In this document: piece after piece, positions 34,376-45,143 of the stretch
Numbering within the stretch: position 1 is the first letter of the stretch
Layout of the letters: the number at the start of each line of letters is the position of its first letter
NCBI GenBank assembly: GCA_903813345.2
Contig: CAIIXF020000003.1
Coordinates: 3,872,109 to 3,936,108 of the forward strand
DNA from: Owenia fusiformis
Taxonomy: Eukaryota > Annelida > Polychaeta > Sabellida > Oweniidae
Reading direction: 5' to 3'
DNA: 64,000 nt
Translations under genes and position numbers: made by a program
The notes under the pieces: model-generated
Seen by the model: only the letters and a program-made list of their open reading frames with translations
What the model was told of the DNA's origin: nothing
Databases searched by the model: none

Positions 34376-37300
34376 TCATTTGTTTAATTTTGTTTCCATG
34401 ATTTTCCACTTATCGCCTCTGCCAACCCGTTTGTCCATAATAAAATATTCCTTCACATTACTTATAAAACCTTTAAGTGTTGGTTTTAGCATAGAATATT
34501 TGCACAAATAAACATACCTTTTAAAAATACATAGCATATTATTTAAGATGATTGTCTTCTCATTTATACTCTCAGGTCCTATCAATACATTTTGTTTAGT
34601 GCATAGCAATGTGAGCTCTAAAGGAAGCCATTGTTTAATGTCATTTAATACGGCACTTACAATAGTACATTCATACAGAAGATGGCAAATCGTTTCAGGA
34701 TTTGCTTTACAAAAAGTGCAAATGTTTGACTCTACGAGTCCACACATTTTTAGGTATGTATTAGTTGCTAAAAATCTGTGAAGGACTTTATAAGTGAAGG
34801 ATGATAATTTAGGTTCATAGTTACTCAGTTTGTTAAGTTTATTTATCTTCTTCCAATCATTTTGATTGAGTGACAAATTCAGATCTTTATTCCATCCTTC
34901 TATATATTTTGAATTCTTTTCTAAATGCTGAACAAATTCCCAGTATATTATTTTACTAATCTTTGACTGAGTAAGGAACTTTTGTACGTGTACTTTATTT
35001 CTTTCATAATCAGTGATATTCTGATTATTCTCCATGACGTCTCTTAGCCAAGATTTTGGAATAGTGTTTTTTAGACTCAAATAGTCTAAAAAATTAATAT
35101 TACTGTGGAATTTGTCATTGAATTCTAAAAGCGTTAGAAGTCTGTTTGAATTATGAAATACATCTTGTAGTACAATTACTTCATTGTTAACCTTTGTATT
35201 TTGCAGTATATATTGAACATTTTGATTTTTGGTATGTTTCCCCCATGTATTACACATAGCTTGTTCAGCTCTCAGTTTAGTATTATGTTCAGCTTCTTTT
35301 TCTTTCTGTTGTGTATAAATTCTCAGAACATGAACAAAATCTCTCCAGAAATTATTCGAAATTTTTTCCTCAATCTTTTGAATTGATTTTGAATCATACA
35401 TAAAAAGCTCGTTTCTTGATCTTACATTGATGATTTTTAAAGCAGTTTCTTGCCAAGAGCCATCTCTAAGAAGTTTTTGCATCCATGTAAGTTTGAGGGA
35501 TTGTTCAAAGAGCGTTGGTTCAATCATTCTCAAACCTCCATCTTCAACATTTTGAACTAATTGTGAGAAGCTTACTTTTGCTACTGTGGAATTCCATATA
35601 AAAGAAGTAAACAGTTGTTTTATTCTTTTATGATTTGCACATGACAATTTGGGTAACACTAGAAATAAATGTACTACTTTAGGCAAAACAAATGATTTAA
35701 GAACCGTTATTTTTCCTAGTATTGATAAGTTTCTTTTTTTATATCTACTTATTACAGTTTGCATTTCCTGAATTTTATTTTCAAAATTAATGGATTCAAT
35801 ATTTTGAAGATCTGATGTTAAATTCAACCCGAGTAACCTAAACTTAGATTCCCATGTGAGTGGAATGTCTTCACACATTTTTTCTGAGTTTTGTTTACTT
35901 CCTAACCATATTGCTGATGTTTTCTCTTTATTAAGTTTTAACCCTGATGTTTCATGAAACTTATCAAAAATGTACATACAATGTCTCAAGGAAGACGGAG
36001 TTCCATCTAGGAAGATAAACGTATCATCTGCATACATGCCAACCTTTATCTCTTTATCGAATATTTTGACCCCTTTAACTTCTACATCTTTTTTAATTTT
36101 TGAACATAAAGGCTCTAGAGCTAAGATGAATGCGTAGCAAGAGAGCGAATCTCCCTGCCTGCAACCTCTCTTTAATTTGAAAAAACTTGAAAAGAAACCG
36201 TTGTTTATTACGCAACTTTCGCTTCCATTGTATAAAATCTTAAACCATTTCAAGAAGCTATCTCCAAAATTGAATTTTTTTAGACATTCTTCCAAGTAGA
36301 CCCATTCGATACTGTCGAAGGCTTTCTCAAAATCTGCTAAAAGTAAAAGACCCTTTTGCTCGTTTCTATTAAGATAGTCCATAACGTCATACACAAGTCT
36401 TGTATTTTCAGCCATCTCTCGACCCGTTAAATATGCTTTCTGTTCCACGGAAATTATATGTGGCAAAACTGATTTCATCCTTGTTGCTAAAGCTGATGAG
36501 AGAAGTTTATAGTCCGCATTCAATAAAGATATCGGTCGCCAGTTCTTAAAGTATTTTCTAATTTTGTTTAATTTTGGTAAACAAGTAATAACGCCTTGCT
36601 TCTGTGTGATTGATAGTTCACCTAAAGTATAAGCCGCGTTTAGAGATTTGAGTAGGTACTTACCAATATCCCTATAGAAGAATTTATAAAAGTCTACAGA
36701 AAAGCCGTCTGATCCAGGGGATTTACCATTTTTTGCATTTTTTAATTCAAAGATTAATTCTTTTTCCGTTAAAATACCCTCACAAGACTGTTTTTGTTCT
36801 TCGTTTAGTGATTTGATATTATTATCATTAAGGAAGAGGTCTATATTTTCATCAGCACAATTTACTTTTCTACTGTAAAGGAGTTCATAAAATTTTTTCT
36901 GTTCAAGAAGTATTTTTTTGGGATCAGTAATAAGTTCTCCATCTACCTCTACTTGGCATATAAGTTTATTTAGAAAATTTCGCTTTTCGAGACTACTAAA
37001 ATATTTCGTAGCTCTTTCTCCTGATTCGTACCACTCGACTCGGGCCCTTGTCATAAGACCTTTTACATAAATATCTCTATATTCTTTAATTTCTTGTTTG
37101 ACGCTATCCAAATTTTCATATCTTTTTTCTAAAATGATTCTCTGATCGTCATCCTGAGCATCACCTGAATTAATAATATTTTCTATTTCCCTTTCTATAA
37201 CAAAGACCTTATTTTCAAGATCACGTTGAACCTTTTCTTTTAATTTTTTCTTTTCTGATGAATATTTAATAGTTTGACTTCTTATTTCTAGTTTAAGCAT

Positions 37301-38194
37301 CTCAAAAAACAGTTGATCATTTATTGAGAGGTCAAAATCTATTTGGTCATTCTCAGGGATTCTTATTTCGTATTGATTTTTAATGTTCTCAATGGAATTT
37401 TTTACAATGGTAACATACACCGGATCCCTAAGTAAAGACACATTGAATTTCCAAAACCCATTCCCTCTTTCTGGCAAATCATTATTTATAGTCAAAAGAA
37501 TCGGACTATGATCCGACCGATAACTAGATGATATATCACATTTATGTGTTAAATTAATGAAATCTTCTGTTCCAAGTATAAAGTCAAGTCTTGCCATTTG
37601 TCGCGGTTTCCTTCTCAGCCAAGTGAATTTTTTCACTTCCGGATTCAATTCTCTCCAAATGTCAAATAATTCTAATTGTTCACAGAGCTCTAGAACCTTT
37701 TTTCTTGAATTCGGATTATTAATGTGCTTATAATTGAAAGTATCCAGGTCAGTGTCTAAAACTAGATTCCAATCTCCCATAACTAATATAGAAGCATTCT
37801 CAATAATTTCGAGTCTTGCCTTGAGATCAGTATAAAAGACAGGTGAGTCAGTATTTGGTCCATAAAGTGAGACCAATGAGAATCTCCTATCTTCTATCTG
37901 AATATCTAGAATTACAAAATTACCATTTGCATCAATATCACTATTGTACACTTTATATGTGAGATTTTCCCTAATAAAAATGCCTACCCCTCTGCTGTTA
38001 CTTTTGTATGAACTGATAAAGGCCTTGCTTCCCCAATCTTGTTCAAATTTCATTTCAGATTGTTTTGAAGAATGTATATCCTGTAAACATAATATATCTA
38101 TGCGTTTTTGCTTCAAGTAATTAAAGACATCTGCTCGTTTTACAGGATCGCAAAGCCCTTGACAGTTTACACTACAGAATTTTATCTTACCCAT
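34376..38194 (-). CDS. LINE ORF2: apurinic-type endonuclease and reverse transcriptase
   Basis: 1272 aa. Residues ~1-235 are an exonuclease-endonuclease-phosphatase domain that nicks target DNA: VNCQGL, LQDIH (the usual acidic E is D), MGDWN, RLDFIL and SDHSPI (residue ~227). The reverse transcriptase spans ~470-790, with AFDSIEW, RGCRQGDSLS and the catalytic YADD at ~721-724. The C-terminal ~450 aa end in CTFCKANPETICHLLYEC, a CCHC-like zinc motif common in L1/Tx1 ORF2. The ORF is complete and uninterrupted, so this copy could encode active enzyme. The start ATG follows the 1.3-kb inter-ORF spacer. Confidence 0.95.
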   Translation of the reverse strand: MGKIKFCSVNCQGLCDPVKRADVFNYLKQKRIDILCLQDIHSSKQSEMKFEQDWGSKAFISSYKSNSRGVGIFIRENLTYKVYNSDIDANGNFVILDIQIEDRRFSLVSLYGPNTDSPVFYTDLKARLEIIENASILVMGDWNLVLDTDLDTFNYKHINNPNSRKKVLELCEQLELFDIWRELNPEVKKFTWLRRKPRQMARLDFILGTEDFINLTHKCDISSSYRSDHSPILLTINNDLPERGNGFWKFNVSLLRDPVYVTIVKNSIENIKNQYEIRIPENDQIDFDLSINDQLFFEMLKLEIRSQTIKYSSEKKKLKEKVQRDLENKVFVIEREIENIINSGDAQDDDQRIILEKRYENLDSVKQEIKEYRDIYVKGLMTRARVEWYESGERATKYFSSLEKRNFLNKLICQVEVDGELITDPKKILLEQKKFYELLYSRKVNCADENIDLFLNDNNIKSLNEEQKQSCEGILTEKELIFELKNAKNGKSPGSDGFSVDFYKFFYRDIGKYLLKSLNAAYTLGELSITQKQGVITCLPKLNKIRKYFKNWRPISLLNADYKLLSSALATRMKSVLPHIISVEQKAYLTGREMAENTRLVYDVMDYLNRNEQKGLLLLADFEKAFDSIEWVYLEECLKKFNFGDSFLKWFKILYNGSESCVINNGFFSSFFKLKRGCRQGDSLSCYAFILALEPLCSKIKKDVEVKGVKIFDKEIKVGMYADDTFIFLDGTPSSLRHCMYIFDKFHETSGLKLNKEKTSAIWLGSKQNSEKMCEDIPLTWESKFRLLGLNLTSDLQNIESINFENKIQEMQTVISRYKKRNLSILGKITVLKSFVLPKVVHLFLVLPKLSCANHKRIKQLFTSFIWNSTVAKVSFSQLVQNVEDGGLRMIEPTLFEQSLKLTWMQKLLRDGSWQETALKIINVRSRNELFMYDSKSIQKIEEKISNNFWRDFVHVLRIYTQQKEKEAEHNTKLRAEQAMCNTWGKHTKNQNVQYILQNTKVNNEVIVLQDVFHNSNRLLTLLEFNDKFHSNINFLDYLSLKNTIPKSWLRDVMENNQNITDYERNKVHVQKFLTQSKISKIIYWEFVQHLEKNSKYIEGWNKDLNLSLNQNDWKKINKLNKLSNYEPKLSSFTYKVLHRFLATNTYLKMCGLVESNICTFCKANPETICHLLYECTIVSAVLNDIKQWLPLELTLLCTKQNVLIGPESINEKTIILNNMLCIFKRYVYLCKYSMLKPTLKGFISNVKEYFIMDKRVGRGDKWKIMETKLNK

Positions 38195-39492
38195 AATCTA
38201 TGTAGTAGAAACATTGTAACTGCAACTGCTTTACTATGCTTCTTCTCATCCTTTTAATAATCGAACAAAATTTCATCCCTCCCCTTTCCCTGTTTGTCAC
38301 TGTCACAAGAAAGAAAAGGCCCTTTTATGTTGCAGTAACCAGTGAAAAACAAAACTGCTTTAACTGTATTTACAGGTCACAAAGGGTTGCACTATAAATG
38401 TACATTTAAAAAAAGGAAGTATTCCTTTACATGGGATATGCAATTTCTGTACACATACAGTACGCTTATGTTTGCACACACCTGTGTGTAAGCTATTTAC
38501 AATATACACACATAATAAACAAAATATCTTAGAATAATTACGATACTTTTTTTCTTATTTGGAAAGCGGAAGTTACTAACTTATAACTTGCAAAATATAC
38601 CAAGGATACAATGACTAACTGTTTATTCAACTTTAATGGCAGTGATAATTTGAAAGTAATAGATCTAGTCTAAACTAGTGCACAATATTTCCCATTACTT
38701 TCCATAACACACTGAGGTTCTTTTTTCCACTTAAATATTCCCTTATTCATACTGGTTTAATGTTCTTTTCCCTTTTGCCCATAATACAAGAGAAGATAAA
38801 CTTATAGCATTTGCATCCTTTATACATTTTTCAACCAGAAAAATAAAAATATATTCCCAAACAGATCAATTTCTAGTCGTAGAGAAAACATTCATAACAA
38901 CAAAGTTTTCTAAACTGAAGCCCTACTCTCATTGGCTAATGATTAGACCATCTCAGAGCAACAATATCCCTTCATAAGTATTTTACCCGTACACAGGCAG
39001 TGCAAGTTTAAACAGTAAAGTTCATTAACTGGGTTTTATAACTAATCTAATGTTAGGATTTTAATAGTCTCCTTTAAGGCTGTTGTACACTTGACGGAAA
39101 GAACAAATAATGGAGTGACTTTACTACATCACAAATATATATATTTTTTAATCCTAGATTTTTTAATTCAGTACTGTGTCCTGCACACATGGTAATTAAA
39201 ACAAGTCATTTTCATTCATTTTCAGTTGAGATAAAACCCTCACTTTATCGAAAATGTCTACTATGCATTATTTCCTATAGTGTACATCTACCTTAAGGTT
39301 TCTAAAAAGTTGATGAAATGTATGCTATTCAAAAAGCCCTGAAAGTGAACAAGCAAAGTAAATTGAAGTAGAAAAATTAACTTCTGGGAGTCTTTGACTC
39401 CAGTTCATTATGCAATGATAACTGTTTATCCCAACCTTGATTTTTTACAGTGTAGTTATATGTTTGACTCCAAGTGGTTACATTGTTAATCA
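38195..39492 (-). other. unusually long LINE inter-ORF region
   Basis: 1.3 kb between ORF1 and ORF2 with no long ORF and no recognisable domain; mostly AT-rich. L1-type elements normally have a much shorter spacer, so this may be internal untranslated sequence, captured DNA or a decayed extra module. Confidence 0.6.
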
Positions 39493-40617
39493 TTAAAGTA
39501 CATGTACATATACATGTACATATCTGTAGTTACAGCAAAGATTATTATGAATGATTAAAATCTTATATAAAATCAAAAATTGTGAAATTCCTTGCATGGT
39601 TAGAAGCGCATTCTTGAGATGTATATTCTGCTGGAACTTGAGGAGGTTTCCGTTCTCCATAATGGCTTCATCCTTCATATTCCAAAGGGCTTCTGAAAAG
39701 CCATTGGTTTTGATTCCCATTTTTTCACAGGCTATAGGGTTTGTACTCATCATTATTTTATTCGCATTATTTTCGTCTTGGAATTCCATAGCTTGGGAAT
39801 ATGCTATGTATTGCGAAACAGACTTGAACTCTTTTCCCTTTTCTGTGAAAGAGCATGGATATGTTCGCCCAAGTGGTGATGTTGTACTATTATACAGTAA
39901 CATATCGTCTACCTTACGAATTGACGTTTGGCTCGGATTTATTCTTTGTGGCAGCCTGTGTAGATCTTTAATTTTGTATTTTGTCCCATTGATAATCAAG
40001 GCGTCTGCAATCAATGTTGCTTTCATATTTTCTTCTTTGGCAGCCTTTAGTATGGGCAATAGTACTTTACGATCACGCTCAACATTGGCTGGGAAACTTT
40101 CCTCCAGGAAGTATCCTTGAAAGTCCTTTAGTTTAGATCTATTCCTCCAGACTCTATCCTTATCTTTAAACCATAGGAACTTAGCAGTGATAGTTCTGTT
40201 GAACCTGAAATTCTTTTTCGGCCCTAATGGGATCCTATGCACTCTTTCGAATTTCATGTCATCAGGGTTTAATCCCAGCTTATTTCTGATAAAATCTCTC
40301 ACTAATTCCTCACAATTTTCTTGCTCTTCTACTTCTTGGATACCTTTGAAATGTAGGCTGCTTCTGCGAGAATATACGTCCATGTCGTTTTGCTTTTCTT
40401 CTAGTCTTGCTATTGTAGTTTTTAACTGTATCACAGACACATTGAGTTGCTCATTTGTTCTCTGTAATCCATCATTCAGCTTGGATACCTTATCGTTTAG
40501 ACTTTGTATATCAGTTCTGTGCTCATCCAGCACATCACCTAGATGTGATAGGCCTCGCTTTAGCTCAGATAATTCTTCTTTTACTACATCTCTAACCACT
40601 GATGTAAGGTCACTCAT
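39493..40617 (-). CDS. LINE ORF1: coiled coil, RRM-type region and NADAR-like domain
   Basis: 374 aa as read from ATG 40617. Residues ~10-85 are a heptad coiled coil. Residues ~84-215 look like the RRM plus C-terminal domain of L1 ORF1p (SRRSSLHFKGI, ERVHRIP, RTITAKFLWFKDKDRVW). Residues ~246-343 resemble NADAR/YbiA (SPLGRTYPCSF, FKSVSQY, LKFQQN). NADAR proteins act on ADP-ribose-linked substrates, including ADP-ribosylated guanine in DNA. The usual acidic residue of the SxExxY motif is S here, and the C-terminal WGxG block is missing, so activity is doubtful. An ATG at 40701 begins MPPKKS in the same frame but meets TAA at 40642-40644, so the true N-terminus is probably longer and broken in this copy. 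Confidence 0.78.
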   Translation of the reverse strand: MSDLTSVVRDVVKEELSELKRGLSHLGDVLDEHRTDIQSLNDKVSKLNDGLQRTNEQLNVSVIQLKTTIARLEEKQNDMDVYSRRSSLHFKGIQEVEEQENCEELVRDFIRNKLGLNPDDMKFERVHRIPLGPKKNFRFNRTITAKFLWFKDKDRVWRNRSKLKDFQGYFLEESFPANVERDRKVLLPILKAAKEENMKATLIADALIINGTKYKIKDLHRLPQRINPSQTSIRKVDDMLLYNSTTSPLGRTYPCSFTEKGKEFKSVSQYIAYSQAMEFQDENNANKIMMSTNPIACEKMGIKTNGFSEALWNMKDEAIMENGNLLKFQQNIHLKNALLTMQGISQFLILYKILIIHNNLCCNYRYVHVYVHVL

Positions 40618-40771
40618 TATTTTGTCCTTTTGCTTCTCTAATTAAGCATCCAGAATCTCGTTAATATCATCCTTACAAATTGTGCTTTTCTTTGGTGGCA
40701 TTGTTAGTGATATTTTACAAGCTTGATGTTCGGTATCACTGTAATTGTGAATTGTATAGGGGATGTTGCCT

Positions 40772-40785
40772 TACTTACAGAACTT
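40772..40785. repeat. 14-bp target-site duplication of the LINE (right copy)
   Basis: TACTTACAGAACTT, identical to 34163-34176. Confidence 0.9.
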
Positions 40786-40925
40786 AATTTGGCTGTCATT
40801 CACCATTTATTAAGCAGTAAAAAATTAATTTGCTCCATGGGTGACAAATTATTTCAAGTTTCCTGGTGAATGTCGAGTCTCACATCATACGAACGTAATT
40901 TTAGGCGATCTGTCTGCATGGGGTG

Positions 40926-41639
40926 TAAGTGTAAGGTAGTTGTAGACGCAGTACTAGTAGCGAACCGAATGGCCCGATCTCTCCAGAATCATTTGAAACA
41001 CAATGAAACAAAATGTTGTTCAATGCTCGATTCATTATCTTAAATGTGTAACCCAACACTCCGATAATACTGTACTGCATATAAGGGAGCATTTCAAAAT
41101 ATCGATATTGGAAAATTGATTGTATTTGAAAAGTCAGGGGAAGGGGTGCATAAGCATTGAAAATTAGAAATCCGACATCTTGCCGAGAATTTTATTAGTG
41201 TATGCTCTTCTCTGCCCAGTGCAATTTCAGTACGAAAAGAAAAAAGCGTGAACAAGTACAAGGGGTGAACGTTTGAAACCTATCCATGCCAACCCAGGTA
41301 ATAAATACGAACGTTTTGTCAATGTGGTCTGGTCTAGAAGTTCTCAGAAGTTCAAAACTGACATTGGATTGCTGTTTGACCGTCAATGACCCTCTCAAGG
41401 GAAAAAAGGGTTGTTTTTCATCATTTATTTCAATTAAACATAATTATTTACAGGTATGGTACAAAGATGAGGTTTCGAATTCATACATATTTCAATATAC
41501 CACTTGTGAATGGGTAACTTTGCCATCAGTATATTTTTGTAATTCTTTACTTTACCTATTCCATATATTTGATTGGCAGTTATGTTTTGGAAATGTTTAG
41601 TTCAAAATTCAGCAACTACTTTGGATTTAACAAAATGAT
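40926..41639. other. intergenic stretch, no gene seen
   Basis: Short ORFs only; no domain, splice support or repeat recognised. Confidence 0.45.
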
Positions 41640-43875
41640 GCTTTAAATAATCTATTTCATCACAGTTTTTACATTTGCTTGAATTTAAAATACAATAGGC
41701 AGTAAAAGATCACAAAGATATATTGAATAGAAAATCTTCCGGTGTAGTATAACTAGGTCTGTTGCTGTTGTGCAATTTCTTGCCAGGGTTTTCCTGTTAA
41801 CACTTCATTTTTGAAAGTTTTGCTAACATCACATATAATATTTATTCCATGCTAATCATTGAAAATACAATTATCTACCTGTTGCTTTAATATTTTCATT
41901 ATGCCATAAAATAGAGCTGTCTTTGAACTTATTGTTTGATTTCCATAGACATTATAGTTCTCTATAAAATCCTAATAATTTTTCAGTATTCACAATATTT
42001 TTGAAATCATTATTACATTGAAATATGGTTAAATCTTTACATAAAGTACCATACAAATACAGAGGTATTTTCCTCCAGATGCCATTTTCATTTTCTTGTA
42101 GCTGTTTGACCCATTTAAATGCTAGAGCTTATTGCATATATCAAATATATTAATCATTTTTAATCCCCCATTCTTCTAAGAAGATATTCAGGTAATTTGA
42201 AACTTTGCAGTAAATATAAAAATTGCGAGGAAAGAAAATACTTTGCTATTAAATGTTAATTTTACCTTCACACTTTTGAGCCTTTTCATTTGTGAATGGT
42301 ACATTAACATCATGCAGAAAATCATCTAAATCTGATTTACGATAAGTATTTGATTTTTTTTATAATTCTTTGTAAAACTTCATTTGTTCATTCACAATGC
42401 GGTTTTGATTTACAATAATTTCACCATTGTCTAACTGGAGCTTACTCATTTTTTTCCTTGAACCTCTTCTAAACATAGAAAATATTTGGTGTTCTGCCCA
42501 TAATGCTTTAGACCGTAACATAGCTCCTTTTGCTTTGGAATATGATAATAAATTCAGCTCGTTCTTTAGCATATTGATATTATTTACAGTAGTGATATCA
42601 TTTGGGTTTTTACATAGCTTTTTACTTTCTTTTTTAAGTTGGTGTTTTTCAGTACAAGGGGCGATCAACAAATGACGCAAATAGAGCCCTATCTCAGAAA
42701 CCAATTGAAGTTAGGACACCAAATTCAATACTTAGTATCAACAAACATTCCTGATTATTTCCACAAAATCTGAAGCACAAATATTACTTTATGTAAGAGT
42801 TATGGTTGCCATAGCAACCCGTGGTATGGGCACCTGAAGCAGGTCGTGTATCATAACAATAAGGTATTGAATGTCTATCCAAAATTGGTTTGAAAGACAC
42901 TGTTAAGTCATACAAATTTGATGTTATTTTGGTGTAAATAAATTCTGAAAAGTTTCTGTTAATTAATGTGATCTACTTTTAATCATTATGTCATAGTACC
43001 TACCCAACAATAGGTTTGTTATTACGCAACACATGGCTACACATACCTCACGATAGGATGACAGAAAACACAGGCACTAAGGAAATCAAAGTCAAGTCAG
43101 CCATACTGGAAAATGGTAGAATTGAAAACTGTCATCAGACCTCCATAGAAGACAGAAAGTACTGATATAATGTTGTGTTTTGAATGTGAAATGTCACTGC
43201 AAAATACCTCTGAGATGCTAAAGAAGTCATTTGGTAAGGCAAATGGACTAAGCAATGTCTACAGATGGTACAGAACGACTTCCTGAAAAACCAAGAAGAT
43301 CTGCTGAGAATGCTTCCCGTACAAGTGCTTCAAAAACAACACACACGGCAGAGATGATTAAAGAAGTAGAGCAGCTGGTTGTGGATGATAGGACTGTCAC
43401 TACTTAACATGGACTGGGCATGAGTTATGAGTCTGAAAAATGATTATCAAAAAAATTGTGACATCATATATTTCAGGTGTTTCAGGTGCCATGGACTTGG
43501 GTTACCGTATGCTAAATCCTTATTGTTACTAATATACAAGACCTGCTTCAGGTACCCATACCACGGGTTACTACGGTAACTGTAACTTTAGCATATATCA
43601 ATATTTTTGCCTGAATTTTTCTGAAAATATTGGTGAATGTTCGGTAATACTATGTATGAAGTTTAGTGTTCTAACAGCGATAAGTTCCTGAGATAGGGTT
43701 CTATTTGCGTTATTTATTGATCGCCCCTTGTATATATTCATCTCTGTTTATTCTTGCTTTCAGTCTGCTATATAATACGAACTTCATATCTCTTTTGTTC
43801 TCACAGTTTTTTTTATTTTTAGCGAGGCATAATATTTGAACTGCCAAGTACAATATTCCTTGTCATTACTCCACT
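41640..43875 (-). pseudogene. decayed L1-type LINE ORF2 fragment
   Basis: Minus-strand readings resemble ORF2 without the catalytic core. 43735-43875 gives LYSRLKARINRDE. 42360-42650 gives the region before the RT (KGAMLRSKALWAEH, KLQLDNGEIIVN, KFYKEL), matching the RVEWYESGERATKYF segment of the intact LINE. 41690-42180 gives C-terminal parts (AFKWVKQLQENENGIWRKIP). The RT centre is deleted and stops are frequent. A mariner-like element (42655-43730) splits it. Confidence 0.75.
42655..43730 (+). mobile_element. decayed mariner-like element, TA target
   Basis: The inverted ends CAAGGGGCGATCAA extend ~45 bp with few mismatches, and TA lies outside each end. Further inverted matches include AGCAGGTC and TACCACGGGTTAC. 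A broken transposase N-terminus lies around 43195-43405: EMLKKSFG, NVYRWYR and then in another frame KPRRSAENASRTS, EMIKEVEQLVVDDRTV, like the mariner HTH and linker. The catalytic DDD region is missing, so it is internally deleted and inactive. Confidence 0.83.
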
Positions 43876-44149
43876 ACTTTTCCCAACGAACTAACTTACA
43901 AATAAAGTGAAGCCCCCCTTTGGTCTATCGGAAAAATAACTTTGATACTTGAACGTCTTAAGAGTACTTATACGTGAACGTGTACTTTGTAATAGTTTGG
44001 AGATTTCCTCAACGTATGGTTAGATCATACTTAAAATCGAATGTATTTTTAAGAAGATCACGTGTATTGTATCTGGTTTCCGATATGTACTCTTAAAAAT
44101 TCAAAGTGACCCAACAAACATTGAATTAGCCGGAATTCTTCAATCTACA
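43876..44149. other. short intergenic stretch
   Basis: Nothing recognised. Confidence 0.4.
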
Positions 44150-44156
44150 GGGTGTT

Positions 44157-44462
44157 TCAATGGGGCAAGTTGGGATTCGATGGGGCATGATGGGACTCGA
44201 TAGGGCAAAGTCATCAAGGTCCCATGGGACTTCGTGGGATTAGATGGGGCAAGTTGGGATTCGATGGGGCAAGATGGGACTCGATAGGGCAAAGTCATCA
44301 AGGTCCCATGGGACTTCATAGGGCTCAATGGGGCAAGTTGGGATTCGATGGGGCATGATGGGACTCGATGGGGCAAAGTCATCAAGGTCCCATGGGACTT
44401 CGTAGCATTAGATGGAGCAAGTTGGGATTCGATGGGGCAAGATGGGACTCGATGGGGGAAGT
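44157..44462. repeat. 84-bp minisatellite, about 3.6 copies
   Basis: The unit contains GGGGCAAGTTGGGATTCGAT, GGGACTCGAT and TCATCAAGGTCCCATGGGAC. Copies are 90-95% alike. G-rich on the plus strand. The minus-strand ORF through it is a repeat artefact. Confidence 0.92.
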
Positions 44463-45143
44463 GGGATTTTGCCTCATTGGTGTATACCGGGCTTTAGTAC
44501 ATTGTACTATGTAAATGTTCAAACTGAGAATGGAGTCAAGGTACAATACTCCATCTATAATCTATATTAATTATGTGGTTATTGTATTAAGTTTCATGGA
44601 CTTGGACTTGGGTTCAACAATAGTTCTTCAAATGTTTGATATGATGAATGTTATAACTATTTGTTTTGGTAACGTATTTGGTAGGTTACCCTGTATAAAT
44701 GTATATGTATACACCCTGTATGCATTGCGTTCCTTGGTAATACGTGTAATTAGAGTATTGTTCCGATATGGATTCCAGTTAATCCCACCTAATAGTAGTT
44801 ATAAAGTATATTTCTCCAAAGCAACCTTGTGTTCAGTGTCTTCAGATAAGCCTAGTTTCCACAACGCACACACCCTGTTTAATTGTTGATTTGATTAATG
44901 AGTTTAAGTTTTCTACTGTCAACACACACCGTGTTTTCCCGTTCAGTTTAAGCGTATTGCATCTTTAAGAGCCTGAAAAATTAGCAAATGATACAGTTTA
45001 CTCATAGACTTATCTATTTTCAGACTATACATACCGATGACAAACATTGAGTACTCAGATTCTTAAAATGCCAAGATTATTGAAAGAGAATTTCCGATTT
45101 AAAAATATACATGAAAACAATTCATTATTTAATTTTTGATTAC
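44463..45143. other. downstream region of the modular gene
   Basis: No convincing exon. The 3' end of the minus-strand modular gene must lie here or beyond the window start; no stop-containing terminal exon could be fixed. Confidence 0.4.

Larger units (their letters stand above)
34177..40771 (-). mobile_element. full-length L1/Tx1-type LINE with NADAR-like ORF1
   Basis: 6.6-kb non-LTR retrotransposon on the minus strand: ~70-150-bp 5' UTR, ORF1 (39493 to 40617, probably originally to 40701), a long 1.3-kb inter-ORF region, ORF2 (34376-38194), short 3' UTR and a poly(A) tail seen as a T-run at 34175-34193. A perfect 14-bp target-site duplication brackets it, so it inserted recently by target-primed reverse transcription. 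ORF2 has no stop or frameshift; ORF1 has one upstream in-frame stop. Confidence 0.93.
33554..40925. mobile_element. inverted-repeat element split by the LINE
   Basis: 33554-33617 and 40862-40925 are inverted copies (~64 bp) sharing CAGACAGATCGCCTAAAATT and CATTCACCAGG. Without the LINE (34177-40771 plus one TSD copy) the element would be ~760 bp. It contains the tRNA-like direct repeats and a small MITE. No transposase ORF. Confidence 0.65.

Noticed and set aside
39551-40645. Plus-strand ORFs of 189 and 152 aa opposite LINE ORF1
   Set aside because: Antisense shadows; composition follows the ORF1 coding strand.
41286-41600. 104-aa plus-strand ORF
   Set aside because: No recognisable features; composition like surrounding non-coding DNA.
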